From Ectocarpus siliculosus (lineage: Eukaryota > Sar > Phaeophyceae > Ectocarpales > Ectocarpaceae), in NCBI GenBank assembly GCA_000310025.1, contig FN649734.1, forward strand, positions 5,385,284-5,449,283: a stretch of 64,000 bases of DNA, written 5' to 3'. Shown piece after piece: positions 1 to 27,499 of the stretch (position 1 is the stretch's first letter; the number at the start of each line of letters is the position of its first letter). Below the pieces are notes generated by a model. The model did no database searches, was not told the origin of the DNA, and saw only the letters and a program-made list of their open reading frames with translations. The translations under genes and the position numbers were made by a program.

Positions 1-3000
1 GCCCCCCCCCCCCCCCTCCCCCCCACACCCCTACTCTGCCGGAAAATTCCATGCCAGGTTCTCTCAGGCCAGCCCCTGCGGATAGTGTTCCGTTTTCATC
101 GCACAATCAACAGTGTTTTGTTGTACAGCACTGTTGAGTAGACGGTATAACGATCAAGCAACTCTTTTATGCACTCAGTTCAGTAGAAAACCCAGAAACA
201 CAATGGCGGGGTGATCGTTATCTGTAGAATGTGCGCACGCGGGAGATAAATATAGCTTGTTGAGCTACAGTTGTAGTCATGGTGGTTGAGGTCGAAATGT
301 AACAACCGTCAGAGGAAGATAAAAAAATGTTTTTCCGCGGCTGCCCTTCTTGGGGGATCCTCGACAGCGCGCGTAGCATACGCCGGACGCGACTCTTGAT
401 CGGAAAGCAACAGCATGCATGCCTCGGAGAGAGACAGACAAGGAGAGAGGGGAAATCTTAATCTTGATCGCTCACGGGTGCAGTTTCCACACCCTGCCAC
501 GGCAGGTGCTAGCCTCAAAAGTATCTGCGGCTGCTCGAGAGCCCCTGAAACTGTTTAGTTAAATGTGGATGCCACGCACTTCTCCCTCTCTCCAAACACC
601 GATCTTCTCGGGGGGCAAGCACTCTCTGGCCCCTCGCTTCCTTCAGGCTGCCACAAGAGCACACTTTCCTACGACCGGGACAGCATGTGCTCTCCGCATG
701 AGTCGTTTACTACATGCTCAAGGCAGTCCAACACGTGCCTCTCAACCATCATGACGAGGCATATAGATAGGGCATCCATGCACACATTATTTCGCCGTTC
801 AACCCTCCTCTCTCACCTGGTTTCCAAGCGTCCTACAGCGTATCTTGTTCCTAGTTGCTATCTATCTCTCCGCGCCCCGTGCGCAGAAACACCGCCGACT
901 TGTACTCTCTCGAAGTACACGCGTCGCGGCCCCAAGGTCTTGCTTGCCACAAAACCGGGTGGTGTGTGAGTGTGGCGAATTGCCCTCGGCGCAATCAACG
1001 AGTGCGTAGTAGAATTAAAAAAACATGTTGCATGGTATCAAACACCAAGATACTCTATCGACGAAACACCGGTTACAAATAATCCTTGGACTCCGCAACC
1101 GGTACAAGATCCCAGCAACAACCACTTTTCTTTTCATTAGAACCCGCAGCCAGCACACCTACTGTACCCTCCAGCCTGCCCCTAGATACGTTGCGGTGGT
1201 GGTGGTAAAGACCTTTGCCTCGCTCATAGCGAAGGGACGGCAGGTTGGGTACGGCGTCGTGCGTTATCACAGTTGTCCATTATTCTCCACTTCTATTATT
1301 GTGGATGCCATGCGTTGAAAAACAACAAAATACACCATGACACCTGTACACACTACTTCTAGTCTAATCACCGCCATGTGTATCTTTGCTTTTTTCGTCT
1401 TCCTAGTGGATAGATAAAACTAGCAACACTTTTGTCCCTGTAGCGTATGGTAATGTCAACGGGTCGACTTGTGCCTGCCGTATTTTCTCACCTATCTGGA
1501 CTCTTGGCATTGGAAGCTCAATTTCCTTTCATCAGGACCCTGTAAAATCTTACTCGTATCCTCCTTCCCCGCACTTTGTGTGTAATATCCTAATCGGCCT
1601 GCTCTGCACACAACCAACAACGGAGGAGAGCTACCGCAGCAGCTAATAGCAGCCATCACGATCATGAAGTGAAGTGTCATTGCCGTCGCTGCTGGGTGTG
1701 ATTTCGATTGTTTTCGAGCGGTAGACGCGTACCACACTGCGTGCTACACAGTACAAGCAATTCAGCGGGGTATTCATCATGCACAAGGAGCTCTTTTGGC
1801 TTGTGTACAACCTTCCAAGCAGTGGCGCGCTGAGGAGCATCAACAAGCCAGTAGCCGTATCCCCACTACCCGTGTACCACGTTGTTATTGCGCCGCACCA
1901 TTTCGGTAAGCACTTACACCTCTGCCTCGGGCCGTAACGAAGGTAGCTACAACGCACCATTGTTGTGATAGAAGGAGCGTAGTAGCTTGTTGACCACCAC
2001 AACTGCCGTTATTCCTGACAGAAACCGATCCCATGCCGAGATGCGGAGCGGCGGGACTTTGGACAACCAAACAATCAATGGTTGCCAAAGATCCTCGACC
2101 AGACGACCAGACACACGCTGTAGAACTGGACGAGTTCTGCCCAGACTCTCATCGACGTCTGGATCCTATCTTTGGGTGTATTACGCATTCTCTGCGAGTG
2201 GACGCACTGGACGTGACGTTGCAAAGTTCAGCGAGTGTTTTTTGTTCTGTGGCCTCCTCATAATAATGGCGTGCTCATTCTGTCCGCAATTTTCATCATC
2301 GCCGGAGATGCGGAGAGATGGCACCACAGCAAGACAAAGTGAGGGAAACAACCCACGGGACAGCAGTAGTAAGAGCCTCTCCTTGGAGAGTCGAAGAGCG
2401 GGAGGGTCTAACACGACTTGAGATGGTACTACTCCTTGTCGCAGGCACAAATGTACACCGCGGCAGTGCCGCCTCTCCGTCCTGTTCGAACGCTGCTTGC
2501 TGCTGCTGCTGATGTTTTCGGCCCTACACGATTCCACATCAGCGCAGCAGGGTCGGTCACCCGTTTCAGCATCATTATTGGTGGCCTTTTCGAGAGGAGA
2601 TTGCCTTTCTCTCACCTCCGATCATGGGACATCGCTGTCATGGAGCCGCGGCGGCAAGGGTTCCCGCGGGCTGTGATGTTGTCAACCGCAAGGTATGCAT
2701 AGCTTAGACCTTTCGCATGTGGCCTTGCGTTTTTTTTGTTCGCGTGAGTGAGATGCGAAGAAATGGCGATCGCTTTCGTCTCGAGCGAGCAACGTAGCTT
2801 GTGTGGCATGCTAGATTATAAGATCCAAGGTCATGCTGTACTGTCGCATATCGAATAGAAGTACTTCGCACGATGTGTTGGCGAGTTCAGTCGGTGTGGC
2901 AGAGGCGCGGCGCGGGGCGCGGCGCGGACGGGCGGACCCTAGAATGCGAACAGGCCTGTAAAGTTTGGCCAATCATCGTGCAACTCTCACAGGAGCACAG
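1..3000. repeat. Dispersed ~3 kb repeat, copy A
   Basis: From about position 35 this segment is closely similar, in the same orientation, to about 47578-50690. Shared landmarks run from the block reading attccatgccaggttctctc through to ttggccaatca near 2970. No reading frame long or conserved enough to call a gene was found in either copy. Differences include a ~58-nt block present only in copy B (about 47805-47862) and a relocated inverted internal segment. The length and 44.6 kb spacing do not fit an LTR pair, so a dispersed repeat or segmental duplication is more likely. The window opens on a C-rich low-complexity run (1-28). Confidence 0.75.
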
Positions 3001-3464
3001 GACCCCACACCTAAAGAATCACGGGGCCACCGACCAGCTTGCGGGCAAACAACACCATATGCCACAGGCCTGTGTGGGCTTTGTGCTCCAGAACGACAGC
3101 TTCCAGAGCTACCCTGCATCTACAAATCGAGTCTATCGTTTCTGCACCCAACTGCACCTGCAAATCGAGCGTGCCCACAGGCCCACAGGTGAGGAGTGCG
3201 GAGAGATAGATCCTCCGACCAATTGCGCAGGTTTGCAAGTTTGTGCCTTTCCAGAAGGCTCCGCGCAGTAGCCATTCAGCATGCTGGGCAGGGTGGTTCA
3301 CTTCGCGCTACTGTACAGGGTCACACGTTGCCCAGGGCGTTCTGATTTCAAGGACACGGGGCACCCTGGGGCACGGTGGCAACCCTGCGTCCTGTCCGTA
3401 CGGTAGCAAATATGGGGTTTGTTCGTATGTGTGATAAAACCGCGTACGTGAGCTTGGCACAACC

Positions 3465-3945
3465 TCCCACACTACTGGAAGTTTTGCTAAAATGCCCAAT
3501 GGGGCACCCATAGCCCACCCATGGGCACTCCATGGGCCGCCCATGGGCAGGCCGTGGGCTGCCCATGGGCAGGCCGTGGGCTGAAAGTGCCTGGGCGGCC
3601 CATGAAGTGCCCATGAAGTGCCCGCGGTGGGTGCTTCAACCTAGCACCTCTTCACGCCATATCAACCTAGAACTTAGCCACCCAGCGCCAACCTCGCACG
3701 TATCGTGTGGGCTTGGGGTTAGGGTCAGGGTTAGCGTTAGGGTTATTAGCTGTTATTGTGCCCGATCCAAAGCAGAACATCTTTTGTTTAGAAGTACACT
3801 GGTTCCAGTTGAAGGCACTGGCAAGTGGGCTGCCCATGAGCTGCCCACGGGCTACCCATGGGCTGGCCCGTGGGCATTCCCCATGGGCTGCCCGTGGGTG
3901 TCCCATGGGCGGTTTAGCAAAACAGCAGAAAGTGTGAGAGACCCG
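3465..3945. repeat. Foldback (inverted-repeat) element built on GCCCATGGGC units
   Basis: The left arm (about 3465-3630) and right arm (about 3825-3945) are reverse complements in overall order. Each starts from an outer block like gttttgctaaa and moves inward through many copies or variants of the self-complementary decamer GCCCATGGGC. The loop holds unique sequence plus a telomere-like tract. A non-autonomous foldback transposon or hairpin-forming satellite is the simplest reading. No coding capacity was seen. Confidence 0.7.
3715..3746 (+). repeat. Interstitial telomere-like repeat in the foldback loop
   Basis: About four TTAGGG-type units with single-base variants (agggtc, agcg) lie in the loop between the two foldback arms. 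TTAGGG is the telomere unit reported for brown algae; its internal position here is directly visible. Confidence 0.7.
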
Positions 3946-4409
3946 CTTGGCATGGGCCTTGGGGGGGGGGTCACGGCGAGGTATTTGTTTTATTTATTTT
4001 CTAGGCGATGCCGCGCGGGCGGTCTCGACGTGAGCCTGACCATCGAATTGAAGTACCATCGACAGGTATAGTGTTGTACCAGTGTCCTTTCTACGGTCGG
4101 TCGCCCGATCACCACAACCACGGCTATTTCGAAATCCGACCTCCTTGAACACTCACACCGCTTTGTGTGGGAGCACAAGTTTGTGAAAGAAATTGCTTCG
4201 CACAACGAGCTTTGTTGCAACTTTTGGTCGGGAGCTCTTGTCAGTAACACTTCCGTTGCACGCTCACTATGGAGCGAAAGGAGTTTCTTCACGGGACTGG
4301 TGGAATGCGGAGGCGTCATGTTTTTTTTTAGCAAGGACGAGAAGCAGGCACGCCCCTTCATGCCACCACACGAAGAAACCGGCCATAGCGTGGGGGAGAG
4401 GGTGGTTGC

Positions 4410-4900
4410 AACCTTTTTTCTCCACACTCACGATACCCCAAGGCATCTACAGTAACCTGGTACCAGAAAGATGCTGCACAGAGCTACCTCCCTCGGAGTG
4501 GCTTCCTCCTTCGAAATTTTTCGCAGGAAAACCAAACCATGAGCACACAATCCGTGCGAACTTGAACCAACCGCTCTCTGACGTGGGTATTTATATCTTA
4601 GTCAACCCAAACGTTTTTCCAGACGCGCACGATACCCCCACGGCACCAAACCTTGGGCATGAAAGAGCAGAGAGCTACCTCCTGCCGAGTGGTCTTGCTA
4701 CTGCGGTTGCTTCCTCCTGCGGAAAGCTATCGGTGGAAAACGAACCCCGTGGCGGTCAAAAACACCGAACTTGAACTACATCCTCTCGCGGCCCTTGACG
4801 GTTGTGTGTCAACACATTTTTTTTCCACGGCGCATTCCGCGCCAAACTTTGGCATTGCCAAACAGTCCATGGCATCACCTCCTTCCAGATACCATTCATG
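4410..4900. repeat. Degenerate ~200-bp tandem repeat
   Basis: Two to three diverged units occur, near 4412, 4612 and 4812. Each has a T-rich run, a block resembling cacgatacccc, a block resembling agagctacctcc, then gaacttgaac. No convincing coding frame was found here or in the flanks 3946-4410 and 4900-5525. Confidence 0.45.
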
Positions 4901-5525
4901 GGCAACTGGTGTAGTATTCGTCGAAATATCGGTGAACACGTTGCCGTCCAATCGAAGCTGGAGAGGGGGTCTACGTGTATGGCATGGGTAGGTGCTTGAC
5001 GTGGATTGGCGGAAGTCTCGCCGCGTAAATTTTGTTCGACACGTTCGTCGCGAGGAAAGCTGCAGACCGTTTGCTCCAGATCGCGCGATTTCTGTCCAAA
5101 GCAAAAGTTTCAAAACTTTTGGCGCACCGTTTTGCTCCTGTAAAGAGCGCGCATGAGGAAAGTTACGAGAAAATTTGGAGCCTTTTTTTTTTTCGCAAAG
5201 TTGTGATGCTTTAAAAATTGGTGACTCAGAGATTTTGTTTGCAGATCACACCCTCAACAAACCGCACATTCCTTCATTTCGATACTGGTCTAGCCACCTA
5301 CAGAGCACTTGGCGATGCAAGCAATACCTTGGTAAAACGCTGACATCCAGCAGAGCACGGTATACTTTCTTTGAGCGAGATCTACTCTAAGTTGAGAGAG
5401 AGGGCCATCGCCGTGAAATTCTTTTATTGTCAACGCAAGCCAACGGCAGGCTCTTCGGCTTTCCTACATCAGCACGCAGCATTCAATCTCACATCACCGA
5501 CCGCGCAGCGCCGTGAGGCACTCGG

Positions 5526-5840
5526 CGAGTCGCATGTGATCTAGTTTGTATCCTCGAAACCTTCTAGAGGTCAGGTCAGGGGTTCGAATCCCGGCGCAAG
5601 CGAGCTTTTCTTGCAAAGTGAGTTTTTCTCTCGCTTTCGCTTCTGGCCTAGTGGATAGCGCTAGTTCTTGTGTACACAGAGGGTAGAGAGTGCTGAACTC
5701 TTCTCGCATTAAAATCGAAAGCAAAGTACCGCAAGGAGGGGAGGGTAGAGAAGGGCTCTTCTGTGTGACCACGGGTTGGAGTAAAGGGCACTATCTAGTG
5801 CTGTGAGCGCTGATTTGAAGTGAAGACCAAAAAAAAAAAA
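5526..5840 (+). mobile_element. tRNA-derived SINE, copy 1
   Basis: A tRNA-like head has an A-box-like tgatctagtttgtatc (about 5537-5553) and a perfect B box ggttcgaatcc (5581-5591). It continues through a conserved body with a second A-box-like cctagtggatagcgc (about 5648) and ends in a 12-nt poly-A (5829-5840). It matches copies at 12349 and 22567 over its length. Pol III promoter boxes plus a poly-A tail are the hallmark of LINE-mobilised SINEs. The A box is more decayed than in copy 2. No clear target-site duplication was found. Confidence 0.85.
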
Positions 5841-6386
5841 GGATGGTGCGCTGCATCCTGTTAAGGGTGTTCGGCATTTTGTGCTTTCTTCGTTGCACAC
5901 GCATGACAGCTGCGAATGACTACTTTAATTTATGGTGCTTCCACTGCCAGAGACAGTTACATGCACTGTGGAACTGCCTCGAGGGCGCTTCACCAAGTCA
6001 ACACAACGCGGTGCGATGGTCCCCTTTGCGCGGAGTGAGGGTTCTCGACCCCGCACAACATAATCTACTCGACCACCACTATGATCACCACAAAAAAAAG
6101 CAGAGGCAAAAAACCCCGGTAACCTGGTTGCCGAGCTCACGAAGTGATCGGCTTGTTTTACGACGTTGTTACCAAGCGATGAAGTCCCAACCCTGACGGC
6201 AAGCACCGGGGCGGGGGCGTGGGGGGGGTTCAAGCTGGAGGGGGGTGGCGTTATTGTTTGGCAGCAGCAGTGCCTACCTCGTATCATACTCTTCCTCGCC
6301 GTCTGCCTCCCACAACAATGTGCACATGCGTATCCACCTCCAACAACGACTGATATGCCGTTTCCCATATTTCCAGCCACACTCAC
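5841..6386. other. No gene recognised
   Basis: Short frames occur on both strands, but none has convincing codon pattern, splice borders or motifs. The minus strand contains a possible micro-exon near 6180-6200, bounded by a gtcag acceptor and a gtaaca donor, which cannot be substantiated. Confidence 0.4.
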
Positions 6387-6548
6387 TTTTTGCACCTCTG
6401 CGATTTGAAGGCGCGGCTCGTCTTTCTTCCGCTGATACAGCCTCAGGTCGATGTTCTCCTTCAGGCCGTCGCGGATGTTCTCGTCGTCGATGTAGGATTG
6501 CGCCTCCCGGTTCTTGTACTGAAGTTTGCGAACAAGGAAGGCGCCACC
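6387..6548 (-). CDS. Orphan coding-like exon, unknown protein
   Basis: A 162-nt block on the minus strand reads as 54 codons without interruption and looks strongly protein-like: charged and helix-prone, with segments such as FLVRKLQYKNREAQ and DENIRDGLKENIDLRLYQR. It ends at a good donor, AAA followed by GTGAGT. The acceptor before it (gcaag) is weak. Phase is 0 at both ends. No neighbouring exon could be chained with confidence; the candidate exon at 8411-8666 is on the same strand about 1.9 kb upstream. The family is not recognised. It may be a surviving exon of a decayed gene or part of a multi-exon gene whose other exons are very short. Confidence 0.4.
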
Positions 6549-8166
6549 CTTGCGAAACTACTTCACGCACCACCGCACTGTCTTCAATTCGAGTGGGCAG
6601 GTTTGGCTGCGGCTCTGATGTGGTATGTTTTCGCCATCCCATGTTGGATTCTGTCGTTGGTTCGGGCGTCGTTCGTTTCGGGAAACTTTGTGAAATGATA
6701 CTCTCTTATCAAGCAGCACCATGGCACATCAGTAAACTGCCCGACAACGACATGTAGCGCCCTTTGTGCAATAAAAACAGCCACGCCCCAACGAATAGGT
6801 GAGGCAAGACAGGAGAATTTAGCAGCACGCTCCCCGCCCACAATCACTCGAGGTGCACGAAATGCTGCACGGTATGAATGACGCGGGTGGTGTGAACCAG
6901 TTAGTTGTGTTTTGTCCAGCATTGTCTTCGGATCCTCCACCACTGAAGCGGAGCTGTTGCTCTGTTCACCCTGTGAGGGAGGAGGAAGCGAGCGTGCGTT
7001 TCCAGAATATGCCGTCAGCTGCAATTTCATGCGATCTTGGCTGAACGGTTCCGATGTCGAGGCAGAAAAAAACGTGCAGCTCGTGGCGCACAACCTCTGC
7101 CCGAACCAAAGAAGCGGCTGACTGCATTGACGGTGGCGTCCTGTGGGTGGCCACAGCAGTGTTAATAACAGGCGGTAAGACAACTAGTGCCTAACGCTCA
7201 AAAACCTCATGAACAATTGACGGTTCGTTTTAGTTTTAAGGCTCTGATCAGGTACTGTGTCGAAACACTTGTGAAAGAAAGCACGAAAAACCACAGCAGT
7301 GCTGCTGACCACAAAACGGCGCTACCATTGTGGCTACAACTTGAATACATCAACTTTGACCAAGTGTCTCACCTTCTAAAGCCTGTCGATCACTTCGCGG
7401 TAGTATCACTGCTCTCGCCTGCACTTTCGACCCCTTGCCACATCGAGCGCCGACTTTGTCCATGTTCGCCTTCCTGCGCCACCCTGCCCCTCCGATTGGC
7501 GCATCCACCCTTGCTGCCGTTCAACCGTACCGAGACGAGACCACTGCGCGAATCTCCTCGTCCAGCACCACGTGAGTGTGCTTGCTGCCCTTGGCCTGCT
7601 TTGTTCTCACCCGCGGGGGACTTTCACTCGGGGGCAGCAGCCACGCCGGCGAAACGACCCTCTCGGGTGATTCGGCGGGAGGGCGCTGGTGCGACAATCT
7701 CTGCGGCTGGTGGCATTTCAGTAATACGCGCATTGTCGTCGACCTCACTGTTCGCCCCCTCCCCCTGCCCAACGCCTATTAATAATGCCCCTTTGCCAAG
7801 AGGGATCGGGGTGGCACCCCTCTCGTCAGAGCTGCTGCTGCCGCTGGTCCTGCTGCTGCTGGTCCTGCCGCTGCTATTTTTGAAATCGAAATCAAGAAAC
7901 GTTCTGATGAGGTATCGCAAATGTCCTCCAGCACTTCTTCGGCGTTCTTTTCATCTCTCGACTACTCCACCACTCCCGAATCGGAAGCCCATGACCCGAA
8001 GCTACCGACATGTCGCCGACGCTGCCACAGCACTGCTGGCTTCCACATCTCCGCACATGCTGTCGCCGCCCGGAGGGCTTGCGTGCGGCCCAACCTCTGA
8101 ATCCGCCGTTGATTCCTCTACTGGACCAACCTCGCTACCGACAGAGGGGCTCTCCTCCGCTTCCTC

Positions 8167-8168
<2 letters not shown>

Positions 8169-8221
<53 letters not shown>
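8169..8221. repeat. CTG/CAG trinucleotide microsatellite
   Basis: About 17 uninterrupted CTG units. On the minus strand they could encode poly-Gln, poly-Ser or poly-Ala depending on frame. Confidence 0.95.
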
Positions 8222-8222
<1 letters not shown>

Positions 8223-8410
8223 GCGCCCGTTGCAGCCGTGCTCCCATAGTTGGTGCCATGCCTGCCACGTGTTGCCTGAGAAGCGTTTCTCTGTTGCGGT
8301 ATTTTGGGGTGCTGGAGAGCGCGCGCGGCGGATTTTCGCCGCGTTTCGTGCTGCGCGATGACGAGCTGCGGACAGCATCGACTTCTGTGCTAAACGCAGC
8401 ATTGACTGAC

Positions 8411-8666
8411 CTCCACCATTGCTGTGTGCGCCGCTGACACTCTCATCGCCCCAGTTCTCGTCGTTGACGTCATCGTCTGCCGCCGCCTTCCCTCCTTCCT
8501 CATCCACATCCATGAACTCTGCACCGTCGTAGCCTTCAGAGAGTTCATCACCAGCGCCTGGTGGAAGCTCATGTTGCTGCACCGGCTTCGGCTTCTTGGA
8601 AACCGCCCAGCCATCGGGTCCGCGATTGACCTTGTTCGTCTTTGGCCGTCCCGTAGGCTTCCGCAT
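8411..8666 (-). CDS. Possible first exon of an unknown acidic protein
   Basis: From an ATG at 8666 the minus strand encodes a basic start (MRKPTGRPKTNKVNRG), then an acidic segment rich in Asp and Glu (DVDEEGG, DDDVNDENWGDE). It ends at a possible donor GGAG|GTCAGT with phase 1. Past this point the frame enters the CTG/CAG microsatellite at 8169-8221, where all three minus frames stay open (poly-Gln, poly-Ser, poly-Ala), so the downstream structure cannot be decided from sequence. It could be a real gene start, or the N-terminal part of a decayed transposon-derived gene. No known domain was recognised. Confidence 0.35.
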
Positions 8667-8719
8667 GGTGCTTGCGTGCGTGTTTTGTGTTCTTCGGGCT
8701 GCTGCGTGTGCGAGTAGTG

Positions 8720-8748
8720 TTAGGATTAGGGTTAGGGTAACCCTAAAT
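8720..8748. repeat. Head-to-head interstitial telomere repeat
   Basis: TTAGGATTAGGGTTAGGG is followed directly by TAACCCTAAA, so two short telomere-type arrays meet in opposite orientation. Confidence 0.75.
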
Positions 8749-10160
8749 CTTGTGTGTGCGTGGTGCCAGTGAACGAAAAAAAACATTGTACATACCGTAA
8801 GGCACAGCAAAATGTCGAATGTCTCGAGAACCAATTTTTCCCAGCAAAAACCAAAATTGCCATCTAGAGACTGACGAAAGGATTCGTTTGCCGCAGTCTA
8901 TTTTGAAATCGGTCGGTTAGTTATTGCGCTGTAAACGGAACAACTTGACCCTCTAGATCCAGTTTTTCGACGATATTTCAGTCAATTTCGAGTATTATCA
9001 ATTAAAAAAACAAACATGTGCCATATTCCGAGATGTATCTAAATCCGTTGAGTTTTTTAGTATCGGCTGAAAACTCCCACCGTCGTAAACGGAACAGTTT
9101 TTTCGTTTTTCGCGGATAAAAGCCAAGGAAATATAAAAAAAGAGAAAACTCTCCGTCACGCGATGCACCTGGAAACAGGGCGTTATTCGGTACGTGCAGA
9201 TTTCGGAACAACCGCGTGTGTGCAGAGAATTTTGTCACTCCTGCGGCGAAATTATTGGAAAATGGTTTGTGCACGGGCCGTACTAAAGTCGTTGCATTTT
9301 GCCGCAAGTGCTGTTTGGTGTGGTGTACGCCAGTTCTACGGTTACAGCATACCACGTTCTACCCTTGTGCTGAGAAGGCGACGATTGGGAAGCACTTCGT
9401 TGCTTCATTGATGCTTGATGATCTGCGGCGTATGCCCCGTGGTGACGATTGATGCTGTGCTCCGCTGGGTTGAAGCAGCCTATTTCTTGGCCGTGTCCCC
9501 CGTTATTCGTGCAGCCGTCACTCTTTCTCATGGTCGTCCTCGTGTAAACTCCCTGCTGTATGTCCTCTGTATGATTCACAGTGGGACCCAACAGCAGTAG
9601 CCAGCGTCCGCGTTGTACTCGATTACGACGGGATTTAGCACGACCGCACGCCCATCGTGCCTGCGGAACGACCGCCCGATTATAGGTGAGATTTCGGAGA
9701 CCTGCGGAACGTTCTTCTGCCAAACTTTCGGTGCGTTGTTGTGGCTGTCGTTAGCACGTGGCACAGCCCCCAACAAATTTTCGGGTCAGGACCCATGCGG
9801 CAGCCCCTGTGAGCTCCCTTCTGCGTGTGGCGTGACAAGCTGGTTGTGTGCCGTCCAACAGGTGTTTGTTTTCCGCCAAACTCGTCACGAATACGGGGTT
9901 GTTGTGGGATTATGCGTTTTCCTACGGATGAAACGTTTCGAGCACTGTTCCGAGAACTTTCCCATATGAGCGCACCTCTGCCAACCCTTTTTTCTAATCC
10001 TTCCAGCGGCCAGCCTCGGGGATACACAGCTGTCTCTCGCCAAGCGTTACGAAACCAAACGTTTTTTGTTGTTTCTTGGCCGGTAGGTTTTCCTCGAGGC
10101 AAGTCGAATATCATGTGTACTCTGTAAAACGACCTCTGCCCCAATTCGTTGTTGCTCCAG
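8749..10160. other. Upstream region of the NB-ARC gene, no gene recognised
   Basis: AT-richer sequence with only short, unconvincing frames. The phrase gtaaacggaaca recurs near 8931 and 9085. The stretch ends in ttgctccag immediately before the chosen ATG at 10161, which would also serve as a splice acceptor, so a 5' UTR intron is possible. No core promoter element could be identified. Confidence 0.4.
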
Positions 10161-26437
<16,277 letters not shown>

Positions 26438-27499
26438 CTTCGATGACAACGCTTGCAAATGTAGCCGTGGCTGGTATTGTTTTTTGTTGCTTTCGTCCTA
26501 TTTATTATGGCGACAGTCCCCCCATTTTTCGTGGTGAGACTTTTCAGCGTAATTTTCGGTAGTGCTGCATGGTGGTATGAGATGTCGTTTTCAACAGTGT
26601 TCATGCCCAAAATCCCTGCCGTGGGATATTTCCCACGCGGCCTCGCACATATACTCGTCAACCACCGACAATGCTTGTGAAGCGGAGGTTCGCGAGCTTT
26701 ATGTCAGCATTCATAATTTTTGGTCGGGGTTCAGTTTCTGCCAGCGAAATTCTCAGACCAATATTCGAATTTTGACCCCTGTTTTTTTGCCCCAAGTGGC
26801 GCCGCATCCCGTTACTTGGGATTACTCTAGAGTTGGCGATCTCCGGTACTTCCGTAAACAAGTTGATTATTTCCCCTTCGATGTTCTCGAGATTGCAATG
26901 GCATATTTTCGAGTGAAGTTTTAGAGGTGTGCCTCCTGGCCCCGCCCGGCTTTCCGGCAAGTTTGGTACGAAACCTTCCGTCAGTTTTTGAGAAACTCGC
27001 CTCTCTCTTGTCTGTGCACTATTAGTCGCCTAGATGGCACGAAGTGTCCACCACGCCCTATGTCTTTTGCCTACCACAATCAACGCGCAATTACCCATCC
27101 GGCAAATACTCTTAGTTAGCAACAGTAAACAATGTTTGTAAGCGGCCCAGAGTTCCGCTCGTTGTACGTCGCGCTTAGGTTACCGAAAAAACCAAGGTTG
27201 CGTGGAAGGAGAAACTGCAAGAAAAACTCTTCGCACATGCCCAAAATCACAAACACGCGGACACCCACGCCCCCACACGGACGGTAGATCCGTCATGTTC
27301 ACACCAGCAATGCGCTTCGTTTGACCGCTTTCGTGCGATCAGGCACACTCTCGTCATAGTTGGAACCTCCCTCCTTTCCCAATTTCAAGGAGGCACATCC
27401 CAGAGTGTGCGATTGAGCACATTCATTCCATGTAGGCTACCAGTACAGACTATATACGTAGACGAGCTTACGTCTCAGTACGATTCGTTCAGTTCTAAC
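26438..27499. other. Intergenic, no gene recognised
   Basis: Between the convergent ends of the NB-ARC gene and the minus-strand genes. AT-richer, with only short frames on both strands and no recognisable repeat. A 3' UTR and terminator for the plus-strand gene presumably lie at its left end, but no signal was identified. Confidence 0.4.

Noticed and set aside
5537-5610. Genuine tRNA gene
   Set aside because: A and B boxes are present, but the sequence does not close into an acceptor stem, recurs at 12349 and 22567 with the same long body, and ends in poly-A, so it is a SINE.
7187-8437. 416-codon plus-strand open frame with a poly-Cys run
   Set aside because: The Cys run is the CTG microsatellite in one frame; the frame lacks exon borders, its composition is erratic, and minus-strand frames over the same bases look more protein-like.
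7187-8666. PiggyBac or other DDE transposase remnant
   Set aside because: Basic and acidic segments and a few Cys residues downstream were suggestive, but no DDE motif, GVD motif or terminal repeats could be found.
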